64,000 nucleotides of DNA from Viridibacillus sp050278625. Lineage in GTDB: Bacteria; Bacillota; Bacilli; Bacillales_A; Planococcaceae. The notes below the pieces were generated by a model, which was not told where the DNA came from, did not search any database, and was given only the letters and a program-made list of their open reading frames with translations. The stretch is from NCBI RefSeq assembly GCF_050278625.1, contig NZ_JBNNTI010000016.1:1-64000 (forward strand). The letters are read 5' to 3'. Shown here piece by piece: positions 26,186 to 35,105 of the stretch (positions are counted from its first letter, which is position 1; every line of letters begins with the position of its first letter). A program made the position numbers and the translations under genes.

Positions 26186-27400
26186 CTAACTATTTATTTG
26201 TGTTAACTTATAAACACTTGAATAAATGATTAAAATCAAAATACCCAACCCAATAAAAAAAAGTGTAATCCCATTCTCAGGAATAAACTGCATTCCCCAT
26301 ATAAATAAACTCGCAATCATTCCTCCAATTACATTCATTAAACCTAAAATAGATAAGTGCGTCCCCCTTGTCTCCTTTGGAATTGACTTAGCCACTATGG
26401 ATTGAAGTGTAGGCATATACAATAACTCTCCTAGTGCGACAAATAACATACCGATTATTAGCAAAAATGGATGAATTACATAGCTCATATAGATATAACC
26501 TATACATGACATGAATAGACCCATTAATAATGAATATCTTTCGGTAACTCTACGCACTATCTTCATCATCACAACTACGCCACATGCAACAATAACTGTA
26601 TTTTCAAGATTTAAATAACCTATCATTTCATAACCTGTGACATTAAACTCGCCTTTTTCATATCGTGAAACTAGACGAATGCTCAAATAATTAGGGAATT
26701 GCTCTACTAATGTACTTATTACCAATGATCCAAAACACAAAAGGAAAAATAAACGAGAAGAAAACCATTTTGAAAATTTAATTGGTTTAATATCCGCAAC
26801 TTTATTATGCTGCTCTATAATCGATGTTACGAAAGTATCGACTATAAAGAAATATGTACAACTAGCTGAAATTAGCGCCGCAATACCAACTACTAAAAAC
26901 AAAGTAGTAGCATGTAGTTCAAAGTAAAAAGCACCGACAAGACTTCCTACTGCAAATGCGACATATGAAATCCACATGAAGTATGTATAAATCAATTTTC
27001 GATTATCCTCCGTACTAGCATCAATTATTAGAGCACCATATGCGGGATTGACTGCGCTTTCGCAAAAATAAATCAGAGCGAATGTAATAAAAATAGGTAC
27101 GACTTGAAATTGATCCAAACTATTAAAATAACTAATGTTCATAAAGCCAATAGCTGTTGTAACTTCACTAATTATTATTACTTTTCTCCTACCGATTCGA
27201 TCTGTTGCTCTGCCGCCAATCACATAGCCTAGCATACTAATAATCGCTATGATTAATATCAACGTGGTTGTTAATGAAAGACCAACTTTCCCTGAAAAAT
27301 AAATAACTGTATAAGGTAACACCATTGTATGAGCGAAAACTGATAAAAACTTCAATAACATTCTTACTTTAATTGTCTGATTGAACTTCAAAAAATTCAT
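26186..27400 (-). CDS. MFS transporter
   Basis: A 404-residue protein with about 12 membrane segments. The loop 2-3 motif GGRATDRIGRRK is the major facilitator signature. The start has a GGGGAGATAAA site. It resembles drug-efflux MFS proteins of bacilli. The TetR-family gene at 27473 lies directly upstream in the same direction, and a 24-bp palindrome sits between them, so induction by a TetR ligand is likely. Substrate unknown. Confidence 0.87.
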   Translation of the reverse strand: MNFLKFNQTIKVRMLLKFLSVFAHTMVLPYTVIYFSGKVGLSLTTTLILIIAIISMLGYVIGGRATDRIGRRKVIIISEVTTAIGFMNISYFNSLDQFQVVPIFITFALIYFCESAVNPAYGALIIDASTEDNRKLIYTYFMWISYVAFAVGSLVGAFYFELHATTLFLVVGIAALISASCTYFFIVDTFVTSIIEQHNKVADIKPIKFSKWFSSRLFFLLCFGSLVISTLVEQFPNYLSIRLVSRYEKGEFNVTGYEMIGYLNLENTVIVACGVVVMMKIVRRVTERYSLLMGLFMSCIGYIYMSYVIHPFLLIIGMLFVALGELLYMPTLQSIVAKSIPKETRGTHLSILGLMNVIGGMIASLFIWGMQFIPENGITLFFIGLGILILIIYSSVYKLTQINS

Positions 27401-27420
27401 TTTATCTCCCCTTTTTACAT

Positions 27421-27444
27421 TAATGATTGATTAATCAATCATTA
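27421..27444. promoter_or_regulatory. Perfect 24-bp palindrome, probable TetR operator
   Basis: The sequence has the arms TAATGATTGATT / AATCAATCATTA with no mismatch. It lies between the TetR gene and the MFS gene. A second copy of its core precedes the TetR gene at 28096. Confidence 0.75.
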
Positions 27445-27472
27445 ATTATCTTAGAATAAAGACCGAATAAAA

Positions 27473-28066
27473 CTACTTCGGTCCAAATAAACGTATTGCT
27501 ATTTGTGTATATGTATTTATTAAGTCTTCTCCTAATTCATCTATATATGACAACTCCAATCCAAATAACAGGCTAATATAAGCAGTAGCAATAAATTCAG
27601 AATTCCCTTCAACGAATTGTCCTCTTTGTTGACCATTTTCAATCAATTGACTAATTTTTCTAATCAATTCTTGCGTTCGCTCATAGACCAACTGAAATAC
27701 TTCTGGGAATTGTTCGTGAGTACCATTCACTTTAATAATCAGCTGTAAGTATTTTTTTTGTTGCGAGAAAAGTATTAAATGAGATTTAACCATTCTAGAA
27801 ATTTCATTTAACACGTCGTCTGTCTTCGTATCAAATTGTAAAAACTTCTCAACTAGCTGCTCCATTGGCTCCTTTACTGATTGAAAATAAAGCTCTTCTT
27901 TGTTCTCAAAATAAGTAAAGACTGTACCGAAACTAACCCCTGCTCTCTTTGCAACTTGTGCTACAGTCGTTTGTTCATAGCTATTTTCTGCAAATAATTG
28001 TATTGATGCTTGTAATATCTGATTTTTCTTTTCTTCCATTGCTTTCACTCTTTTATCAGAAGTCAT
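27473..28066 (-). CDS. TetR-family transcriptional regulator
   Basis: A 197-residue protein. The N-terminal helix-turn-helix domain has QILQASIQLFAENSYEQTTV, QVAKRAGVSFGTVFTYFENK and EELY, all typical of TetR. The C-terminal ligand domain is variable. Palindromic sites on both sides of the gene fit autoregulation and repression of the MFS gene at 26186. The start at 28066 lies 13 bases after AGGAG, slightly long. Confidence 0.9.
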   Translation of the reverse strand: MTSDKRVKAMEEKKNQILQASIQLFAENSYEQTTVAQVAKRAGVSFGTVFTYFENKEELYFQSVKEPMEQLVEKFLQFDTKTDDVLNEISRMVKSHLILFSQQKKYLQLIIKVNGTHEQFPEVFQLVYERTQELIRKISQLIENGQQRGQFVEGNSEFIATAYISLLFGLELSYIDELGEDLINTYTQIAIRLFGPK

Positions 28067-28095
28067 GATGATAATTATTCTCCTAACTTATTATT

Positions 28096-28113
28096 TGATT
28101 GATTTATCAATCA
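28096..28113. promoter_or_regulatory. Second TetR operator-like palindrome
   Basis: TGATTGAT-TT-ATCAATCA lies 30 bases upstream of the TetR start and shares its half-sites with the palindrome at 27421, so it is probably the autoregulatory operator. Confidence 0.7.
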
Positions 28114-28333
28114 TATATAAAATAGAATAATATGTAAATACATTATTGATTTTCAATAGAAAAAATCATTAATATCAAAATAAATCATTAAGAATCAATT
28201 AAATTCATAATAATGGATATTATAGAGGTTTTAGGCTCATTAAATAACAGAAAATTCTTAATTTAAACAGCTTTTTATGAAAAAATTAGCCATATGAATC
28301 ATTATACTATTCTGACATTTAAGCATATTGCTA

Positions 28334-28361
28334 TTCCATCTTAGACTTTTTTGTATATAAT
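28334..28361 (+). promoter_or_regulatory. Candidate sigma-A promoter of the 83-residue gene
   Basis: TTCCAT, 16 bases, then TATAAT preceded by TGTA (extended -10). It lies about 55 bases before the gene at 28415. The -35 match is weak. Confidence 0.4.
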
Positions 28362-28414
28362 GGAGAGACACCCACTTTTAGGTGTAAATAATATGATAAA
28401 GGAAGTGAAGGTTT

Positions 28415-28666
28415 ATGATTACTTTACGCATTCACAAGGAAAATTCTGAATATGTGGTGAAACGTGTCAGCAACCAAAATGCCGATCAATATTCTGTGCA
28501 CACCGCTGAATCGCTCTATGAAAGTTTGTTTCATTTAGGTCGTAAAATGCATATTAGTAACATCCATTTCAACATTCCACATGATTTAAAATCTAAATTA
28601 ATATCTTTTTTATCCATTGAATTTCCTGCCGAGCTTTACGATTATCATATTAAGATTATTGACTAA
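28415..28666 (+). CDS. Conserved-looking hypothetical protein, 83 residues
   Basis: A small soluble protein (MITLRIHKENSEYVVKRVSN, FHLGRKMHISNIHFNIPHDL) with a good ribosome binding site (AAAGGAAGTGAAGG) and its own promoter-like and terminator-like sequences. No known domain is recognised. It stands alone between divergent neighbours. Confidence 0.65.
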   Translation: MITLRIHKENSEYVVKRVSNQNADQYSVHTAESLYESLFHLGRKMHISNIHFNIPHDLKSKLISFLSIEFPAELYDYHIKIID

Positions 28667-28708
28667 ACCTATACCTCTTTGATTATATCCTCATGAAGTG
28701 ACAGTCAG

Positions 28709-28747
28709 TAACCATCTAGGTGCGATTTTAAATCGTTCCTGATGGTT
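28709..28747 (+). terminator. Nested hairpin after the 83-residue gene
   Basis: AACCATC/GATGGTT, AGG/CCT and CGATTT/AAATCG pair in nested order around one centre with small mismatched gaps. It follows the gene at 28415 by about 40 bases. It lacks a long T run, so its termination role is uncertain. Confidence 0.5.
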
Positions 28748-28770
28748 TATCATACATATTGTTTCATGTC

Positions 28771-28812
28771 ATAAAAACACCGACATAGCAATCCTTTCGC
28801 CATGTCGGTGTT
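28771..28812 (-). terminator. Terminator of the RNAP alpha-CTD-like gene
   Basis: AACACCGACAT and ATGTCGGTGTT form a perfect 11-bp stem, followed by TTTTTAT on the minus strand, ten bases beyond the stop codon at 28822. Confidence 0.8.
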
Positions 28813-28821
28813 ACATATTCA

Positions 28822-29010
28822 TTATTCTTTAAATTGCAGCCCCTTTTCATGGAGCGCTCCTTTTAATACCTCTATAGCTTTAGGCCCCATACTATGAAGT
28901 GCATTTAGAGTTTGTTCATCAATTGTTGATAGCTGCTCTATCGTCGTGATTCTTACGCTATTAAGTGCCCGTATTGCTGGTGTAGACATACCTTTAGGCC
29001 AGTTTTCCAT
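28822..29010 (-). CDS. Small helix-hairpin-helix protein resembling RNA polymerase alpha C-terminal domain
   Basis: The 62 residues (WPKGMSTPAIRALNSVRI, QLSTIDEQTLNALHSMGPKA) match the two helix-hairpin-helix units of the RNA polymerase alpha C-terminal domain (L..IGxxxxxxL), which binds DNA. Stand-alone proteins of this kind occur in bacilli. The start follows AGGGGAATAGTT. It is a single-gene transcript with its own terminator. Its role is unknown. Confidence 0.7.
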   Translation of the reverse strand: MENWPKGMSTPAIRALNSVRITTIEQLSTIDEQTLNALHSMGPKAIEVLKGALHEKGLQFKE

Positions 29011-29122
29011 AACTATTCCCCTATCGCTTTATTTTGAGTTGCAGAAAATACAATTTACCACTCATTTACTTCGATATCATTTGTCTTCACTACATTTTTT
29101 CTAATTTTATATAAATTAGTTA

Positions 29123-29482
29123 TTACACCAAAGTAAATACAATAAAGATTAAAGAAAAAATAACCGAACTGGTTAGGATAAATATCAATTGTAATCTCGA
29201 AAATACGCTTAAAGTACTTCGATTTTTAATTTCCCCAATTGTCTTTGCAACTTTTATATTCATTGGAATAAAGAATATTGTGAATAGAACACTAATAAGT
29301 AATAGGACGAGTATTAATGAAATAATGGGTGGTATATTTAATTCCCAAAGAAAAGCTGACACAACAAATATCGGAAAACCTATCCAAAATCCAAATGGAA
29401 AGAATAATAAAACAATGGCAATAATCAGTATCATAAAATCTTTCTTTAGAAAGTCACGATACGCATTACTGTATATACTCAT
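29123..29482 (-). CDS. Small membrane protein, unknown
   Basis: A 119-residue protein with three hydrophobic segments (about 15-45, 50-72 and 95-118). It starts behind AGGTCGTGATCAGCT. No family is recognised and no operon partner is seen. Confidence 0.55.
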   Translation of the reverse strand: MSIYSNAYRDFLKKDFMILIIAIVLLFFPFGFWIGFPIFVVSAFLWELNIPPIISLILVLLLISVLFTIFFIPMNIKVAKTIGEIKNRSTLSVFSRLQLIFILTSSVIFSLIFIVFTLV

Positions 29483-29972
29483 AGCTGATCACGACCTTTA
29501 ATTAAAATTTTGCTAGTTTGTTGATTAGTGGGCAAGTAGTATTTTAATTTTATATCTCCATATTGTTTATAAGATAAATTTAGATAAATTTCAATTTCTA
29601 TCTATGAAACATATTTGTTAATCATAAAGGTCCTAATATTCAATGTTGAGATAAATACAATTCTATAGATAATACCTCTATTTCTTTTATCGACCTTTGT
29701 TATTCAACAGTTAACCGAAAACCATCCTGTTTCTTTTGAAAATTCTTTTCTGGTTAGGTTATGTCCAGAAATTATTTGGCGATAAGAAGTAATTGTTCAT
29801 CGTGCGATACAATATAAATTTTCTCTTTATATAATTGTTTACAATTAACGAATCAATCTTTAATAAAATAATAAAGATATTCGCTTAGTTATTAGTAAGA
29901 CAAATCTCGAGAAAATACTGAACAACGACAATAAAGAAAAAGAATTTAAAAAAAGTATTAACACACCTTTTA
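29483..29972. other. Intergenic stretch, no recognised feature
   Basis: About 490 AT-rich bases between two minus-strand genes. I see no ORF above noise, RNA gene or repeat. Confidence 0.4.
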
Positions 29973-30965
29973 TCAAGCAATCAAAAAGATTACTCCAACA
30001 AATAAACATGCTACGATATATTGAGAAATAACAAGATAATGACGTTTCACTTCTTTACGATATCGTAACTCAGTGTACAATGGGTAAGCAAACATCATTG
30101 TAACGAGTACGAACGCGACAACAATATTCATAACCCCTAACAGATAAAGATTACTAAGTGCTATTAATACAACAAGAAGCCTAACGGTAATCGTAATTAT
30201 CTTTTGACGATTATTGATGAAGCGCTTTGTTCTTTTTAGAATTGGATTTTTATCCCTTATAATAAGACCTACAAAATAGGTTAGCATATAACTTGCCATC
30301 CCCAAATATAAGATCATTTGAAGGTTACCTTCCAACGGTTTAACAAACTGATACATATTTAAATTTACTGCCGTCTTACCTTGCACTTCATACATTTGCC
30401 CTGAATCCATATCTTTCATATAAACTGAATTACTATTGCTGTCATTAATAAAAAATGCTTTCAGACGTAATTCTTCGTTCAGGTTTCTCAAACTATATTT
30501 AATTCTAATATCGCGAATGTCCATTGATTCCTTATTCCAGGTTACTTGGCTTACAGGCTTTGCTTCTTGAATTGCATTTTCTAAACTCTTTACCCAACTA
30601 TCCGTGTATCTCCAATCAAGATCGAAAACACCAATATAAAACCATGGATTATTAGCTGCAAAAAAGTGCTCAGAATGCGTTTCTGCTATATATATTTTTT
30701 CAATACTTGACTGACCATCTACCAGTTCGGAAAGCTTCGTACCTGTATGAATTGATCCTTTATCCATATTTAAAGAAGGCAATGTTACGATAAATAAGCA
30801 CAAAATTGCACATAAAGTTATAATTGCAAAAAGTGGTTGCCATTTAAACTGTGACTGCTCTTGATACATCCTTTTAAGCAGTTGCTCCTTAGATGTTTGT
30901 TTCAGCACCGGATCTCGCTTTACATCATAGACTTCATCTAGTGAACGTTCTATATCCTTCGTCAT
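29973..30965 (-). CDS. Membrane protein, probable partner (anti-sigma) of the ECF sigma factor
   Basis: A 330-residue protein with a cytoplasmic N-terminus of about 40 residues, one membrane helix (about 44-65), an extracytoplasmic domain of about 150 residues and four further helices towards the C-terminus. Its ATG, behind GAGGTGATCTTAG, overlaps the sigma factor gene by 32 bases, the usual arrangement for sigma/anti-sigma pairs. No zinc-binding anti-sigma motif is visible, so the anti-sigma role rests on gene order. Confidence 0.6.
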   Translation of the reverse strand: MTKDIERSLDEVYDVKRDPVLKQTSKEQLLKRMYQEQSQFKWQPLFAIITLCAILCLFIVTLPSLNMDKGSIHTGTKLSELVDGQSSIEKIYIAETHSEHFFAANNPWFYIGVFDLDWRYTDSWVKSLENAIQEAKPVSQVTWNKESMDIRDIRIKYSLRNLNEELRLKAFFINDSNSNSVYMKDMDSGQMYEVQGKTAVNLNMYQFVKPLEGNLQMILYLGMASYMLTYFVGLIIRDKNPILKRTKRFINNRQKIITITVRLLVVLIALSNLYLLGVMNIVVAFVLVTMMFAYPLYTELRYRKEVKRHYLVISQYIVACLFVGVIFLIA

Positions 30966-31469
30966 CTAAGATCACCTCTTTTCCTACGATTTTTTTCAAT
31001 GCTTGCATTGCTCTTATTGTGTTGTTTTTCACCTTAGCCTCTGTCCATCCTAGTATTTTTGCACTTTCCTTAATAGACAAGCCCTCCATCTTACGTAAAA
31101 TAAGTGCTTCTCTATATTCCAACTTCAACATCATGAGAGACTTGTAAAGAAGTGCTATTTCCTCACCTTTTTTTTAATTTCACTTGGAATGGATGACATA
31201 TCTATTAACTCATGCTGCGCAACAAAAGGAATAAAGCGGATAATCCTTTTCCTTCGGTAGTAATCATAAACGAGATTTCTGGCGATTTTCCTTAACCATG
31301 TTTGAATGCCTGCCTGTTCTCTAAATTTTGAATACTGTTTAAATCCACGAAAAAATGTTTCTTGCGTCAAATCTTCCGCTGTTTCCTTATGACCAACGAG
31401 TAAAAATAAGTATTTATAAATTGCATCACTATGTAGTTCATAATAAAGTCCAAATTTCTCCTGATTCAT
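30934..31469 (-). pseudogene. ECF sigma factor split by one base at an A8 run
   Basis: The upstream frame from ATG 31469 (behind GGAAGGGGGTGCCAG) holds region 2: DAIYKYLFLLVGHKETAEDL, TQETFFRGFKQY, REQAGIQTWLRKIARN, LVYDYYRR. It ends early at IKKKVRK. The downstream frame holds region 4: EYREALILRKMEGLSIKESA and LGWTEAKVKNNTIRAMQALK. The frames meet at AAAAAAAA GGTGAGG (about 31169-31176). Nine As would give IKKKGEEIALLYKSL and one intact sigma factor of about 178 residues. It may be a pseudogene, a sequencing error, or a gene expressed by slippage on the A run. Confidence 0.75.
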
Positions 31470-31634
31470 CTGGCACCCCCTTCCTAAACTATAGACGAGT
31501 GAATCCTTCAAATGAATCACCCATTATTAAAATGATAAGTGGACGAAACACCTAGGTTCTTGATTTAATACTTCAGCGCCATAATACTACAATGATTGAT
31601 TGAATTTACAAATCAATATATAGTCTGGAATCGA

Positions 31635-31739
31635 GTTAGCGCAACAATCGTCGCACTTAACGCAACAATCACCTCAGTTAGTGCAACAATCCTTCGACTT
31701 AATGCAACAAACAGAGCAGTTAGCGCAACAATCCACTCA
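31635..31739. repeat. Five tandem 21-bp repeats (intergenic)
   Basis: Five exact-length 21-bp units share TTA-GCAACAA and vary at their last six bases. Odd and even units alternate GTTAG / CTTAA starts. On the plus strand the array would encode heptads (LAQQSSH, LTQQSPQ, LVQQSFD, LMQQTEQ, LAQQSTQ) running into a stop at about 31770, without a start codon upstream. It lies in the promoter region of the sigma factor gene. Confidence 0.85.
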
Positions 31740-31947
31740 ATATGCTCTAGAGTGCCTCATTTCTTGAGTATATAAAAGATGTGCTAGTTGAAAATTCGTA
31801 AATGCGATATCAACTGAAGCCTCTTAAAAATAAACTTAAATAAATTGAAAATAGGATCTATTTTGAATTTGATAGTTCAAAATAGATCCTATTATTCTCC
31901 ATAAATCGCCTTTTATAATACATGTTAAGTGTTCATCTCTTGCACTT

Positions 31948-32114
31948 TCAAGTAGACGTTATAACTGTTTGTAAAACGTTCTCTACCAAGTCATTATTGT
32001 CTTTCGCGGTTTTTTAGTGACAACATCTTCATACATAGCAGAATGTAATAAAGAAAGGAATCTACATCTTAGCCAACTCTCTTCGTACTTTTCTAAATAA
32101 GATAAAATCTCCAT
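31948..32114 (-). pseudogene. Small 55-codon gene with a one-base break in an A run
   Basis: From ATG 32114, behind a strong AAAGGGGTG site, the frame reads MEILSYLEKYEESWLRCRFL, SLLHSAMYED, VVTKK. After an A6 run it continues in the next frame as TAKDNNDLVENVLQ and TVITST to a stop at 31948. Adding one A gives a clean 55-residue protein. No family is recognised. Confidence 0.45.
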
Positions 32115-32225
32115 ATTTTACACCCCTTTAAATTTTTTGTTACATGAGTATGAAGTATTCTCTTAGTCATTTAATACTTATTTCCCCATTAAAAATTCAC
32201 TTCAATTTTTAAACGAAAAGCCATT

Positions 32226-32834
32226 TTAAGCAGCCTTATGCCCCTTAACACAAAGCCATTTAGTGTTATTAATCTCATAAAATTTTACTGAATTAAAACC
32301 CGCATTTTTAAATAATTGCTCCAATTCATCTTTAGTTTTATAGGATTTCATATGATAGTTAATTTTGTACGTTTCTGCAATAATTAAGAAATGCCCATTT
32401 CGATTCAACACTCTAAAGATTTCTTTAACCCCGTTTTCTAAATCTATCCAAAAGTAATGTGTTTGAAAAGCTGTAACTATATCAAATGTATGATCTGGAA
32501 AGGGAATGTCAGTAACACTTGCTTGAAGGATGTTTACTTTACCCTTTTCTACATCTTGTTTATTTGCTCTAATTGAATCTTTTACTGCTTGTTCTGAATA
32601 ATCTATACCGCTTATCTTTCCGGATGTATTCCGTTTAGACAATAATTGTATTGTTTTACCTCCGCCACATCCAACGTCCAACATTACTGCTGATTCTCTT
32701 ATCTTTATCTTCTCTAAGGCCCATCGGTTCATACTTGTATGTGCGGAATTCATAATTCTTAACATTATTGAGCCTATGATTCCATTTGGATTTTTAGCTT
32801 GTTCTATTAATCTATTTAGTAAATTCAACGCCAT
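32226..32834 (-). CDS. Class I SAM-dependent methyltransferase
   Basis: A 202-residue methyltransferase of the Methyltransf_11 type. Motif I is MLDVGCGGGKTIQLL, motif II region SGIDYSEQAV, then DIPFPDHTFDIVTAFQTHYF and LNRNGHFLIIAETY. ATG 32834 lies directly after GGGGG; a TTG two codons later has a better spacing and may be the true start. The gene stands alone downstream of the terminator at 32887. The substrate is unknown. Confidence 0.82.
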   Translation of the reverse strand: MALNLLNRLIEQAKNPNGIIGSIMLRIMNSAHTSMNRWALEKIKIRESAVMLDVGCGGGKTIQLLSKRNTSGKISGIDYSEQAVKDSIRANKQDVEKGKVNILQASVTDIPFPDHTFDIVTAFQTHYFWIDLENGVKEIFRVLNRNGHFLIIAETYKINYHMKSYKTKDELEQLFKNAGFNSVKFYEINNTKWLCVKGHKAA

Positions 32835-32886
32835 CCCCCATTTTTATAAATTCCATAGTACCATAACATTAACATATTTTACCTTC

Positions 32887-32932
32887 AAAAAAAAAAAAAA
32901 CTAGCAGTGGAATTTCTATTGAAATCCACTGC
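32887..32932 (-). terminator. Strong terminator of the TetM-like GTPase gene
   Basis: GCAGTGG-ATTTC and GAAAT-CCACTGC pair with one bulged base, followed on the minus strand by 14 consecutive Ts. Confidence 0.88.
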
Positions 32933-32984
32933 CTATATATGTTTCTTCGTATGCGTGAAACCACAAGAGAACAGCATTATCTCT

Positions 32985-34925
32985 TTACAAACAATGCATA
33001 GCAGCCTTCGCTTCATCCCAAGGGACAGAATACCCTTTCCCCTTTGCACAGAAAATTGAGGTAGACGTATATTGTGGATCGGCATTCTTGTCATAACCAA
33101 TTTCTTCAATGACTTGTTCAGTATTATGACATTGATCATAGCCGGCAAAGGTAAGTGTGAGTGCACCTTTACCGTTTGTGAAAGCAGCAAAGCTAGTACT
33201 ATAGTTCATAAAAGTGGCTACAGGGACACGTCCTTTTATGATTACCTTATCGCCTATGTTTTCTGGTGGATTAAACCGGCCATGTGCCTGCTGAACATCC
33301 GACATTACGCGTCCAATATGATCCATGTGTACTTTAATTTTAAAATCATAATAAGGTTCAAGTAAAATATTATCCGCCTGCTCCAAACCTTGTCGTAGTG
33401 CTCTATACGTTGCTTCTCTGAAATCTCCACCTGATGTATGCTCGTTACTTCCACGTCCTGTTAGTAGCGTTATTTTCACATCAGTAACTGCAGAACCAGT
33501 AAGTAAACCGTGATGATTTTTTTCAAGGACATGTTGGTGAATTAAATTTTGATTGCCTACTGATAAATGATCAGCATGACATTTATTTTCAAACGTAACA
33601 CCTGAACCCCTATCTTCTGGTGCTATTTGTAGATGCACTTCTGCATAATGCTTCAGCGGTTCAAAATGGCCATACCCTGTTACTGTTGATCCAATCGTTT
33701 CTTTATACAATATCTTCGGTTCACCAAATGAAACATTATATGAAAAACGCTCTTTTACAATCTGCTCTAGCACTTCAAGCTGAATGACACCCATTACATG
33801 AACATGGATTTCTTGAAAATGCTCATCCCAAAAAACATGGAGAGAAGGATCTTCTGCATCTAAAATTTTAAAGCAACGGAGCATTTCTTTTACATGAATA
33901 CTAGTATCGAAAATGACTTTAGATTTTAATGTGGGTATGAGTTCGAAAATTGCTTTATTACGGAGCTGGCCAAGGCCTTCTCCTATATCTACACTACTTA
34001 AACCTGTGACCGCGAAAAGTTCACCTGCTTGAACCTCATTTACTGTTGAAAATTTATTGCCATTGTACAAGCGTATTTGTGTGATCTTTTCAGAAGTTTC
34101 ACCGTATTGTACTTCATTCCTTACTTGTAAGGAACCACTTAAGCATTTCATGAACGTCACACGTTGATCATTTTCATCATGGCGTATTTTATAAACTCGT
34201 GCAGCAAAATCACTGTCTTTATCATCAAAAGCCTCAGTTAATTGATCCAATTTTAAGAAGAAATCCAGTACACCTATATCTTTCAATGCTGAGCCTCTTC
34301 CACATGGGAAGATTTCTCCCCTTGAAATCAATTTCTTGAATGCCTCTAGCCAAATTTCCCAAGCATAACCAGACTCTATATACTGTTCAAGAAGCTCCTC
34401 ATCACGCTCAGCTATGAATTCAATGAGCTCTTCTTGCATTACCCCATCATGAAAGGCGGTTGTTATGTCACAAACATTTTCTGTTAAATTCGACCGAATT
34501 TCGTCTAGAGATACTTCGGCGTTAACACCTTCTCTATCTGTTTTATTTAGAAAGAAAAAGGTCGGGATATTATGCTTACGTAATAATTGCCACACTGTTT
34601 CTGTATGCCCTTCTACCCCGTCAACTGCGCTAATGATTAAAATGGCATAATCCATCACTTGAATAGCGCGCTCCATTTCAGGTGAAAAATCGACATGCCC
34701 TGGTGTATCTATAATGGTATAAGTATGATCGTTGTATGTAATAATGCCTTGCTCAGCAAAAACCGTAATTCCGCGTTCTCGTTCAATTGCATGATTGTCT
34801 AAAAAGGCATCCTTATGATCAACGCGTCCTCTCTGGCGAATACTATTCGTATGATAAAGCAGCTGCTCTGAAAATGTTGTCTTACCAGCATCCACATGGG
34901 CTAGAATCCCGATTGTCTTATACAT
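32985..34925 (-). CDS. TetM/TetO-like ribosome-protection family GTPase
   Basis: A 646-residue EF-G-like translational GTPase. G1 is AHVDAGKTTFSEQLL, switch region ERERGITVFAEQ, G3 DTPGHVDFSPEM and G4 FLNKTDRE. Domains II-V follow, with GYGHFEPLKHYAEVHLQI (EF-G domain IV). The length matches Tet(M) (639). Proteins of this branch occur on chromosomes of many bacilli without proven tetracycline resistance, so resistance cannot be claimed. The start follows GAGGAACATATAT. No TetM-style leader peptide is evident. It is divergent from the alarmone synthetase gene. Confidence 0.85.
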   Translation of the reverse strand: MYKTIGILAHVDAGKTTFSEQLLYHTNSIRQRGRVDHKDAFLDNHAIERERGITVFAEQGIITYNDHTYTIIDTPGHVDFSPEMERAIQVMDYAILIISAVDGVEGHTETVWQLLRKHNIPTFFFLNKTDREGVNAEVSLDEIRSNLTENVCDITTAFHDGVMQEELIEFIAERDEELLEQYIESGYAWEIWLEAFKKLISRGEIFPCGRGSALKDIGVLDFFLKLDQLTEAFDDKDSDFAARVYKIRHDENDQRVTFMKCLSGSLQVRNEVQYGETSEKITQIRLYNGNKFSTVNEVQAGELFAVTGLSSVDIGEGLGQLRNKAIFELIPTLKSKVIFDTSIHVKEMLRCFKILDAEDPSLHVFWDEHFQEIHVHVMGVIQLEVLEQIVKERFSYNVSFGEPKILYKETIGSTVTGYGHFEPLKHYAEVHLQIAPEDRGSGVTFENKCHADHLSVGNQNLIHQHVLEKNHHGLLTGSAVTDVKITLLTGRGSNEHTSGGDFREATYRALRQGLEQADNILLEPYYDFKIKVHMDHIGRVMSDVQQAHGRFNPPENIGDKVIIKGRVPVATFMNYSTSFAAFTNGKGALTLTFAGYDQCHNTEQVIEEIGYDKNADPQYTSTSIFCAKGKGYSVPWDEAKAAMHCL

Positions 34926-35105
34926 ATATGTTCCTCATTTCGTATCGTACAGTTGACTATATTATATCATTTGATTGGGTACTTTCGGCTAGTCAAGATA
35001 ATGTCGATTATATACAATTTATTTAAAACCACAGTCCTCACGTGAAATAATTTGAGAAATTTGAGAAAATGGATTATATGAATCTTGAAAGGTGTAGATG
35101 TTTTT

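Noticed and set aside
31635..31739. CRISPR array
   Set aside because: Repeat units are only 21 bp with six variable bases; there are no true spacers and no cas genes.
32985..34925. Acquired tetracycline resistance gene tet(M)
   Set aside because: The protein belongs to the broader TetM-like GTPase group found on bacillus chromosomes, lies among ordinary genes, and has no mobile element or leader peptide; resistance cannot be claimed.
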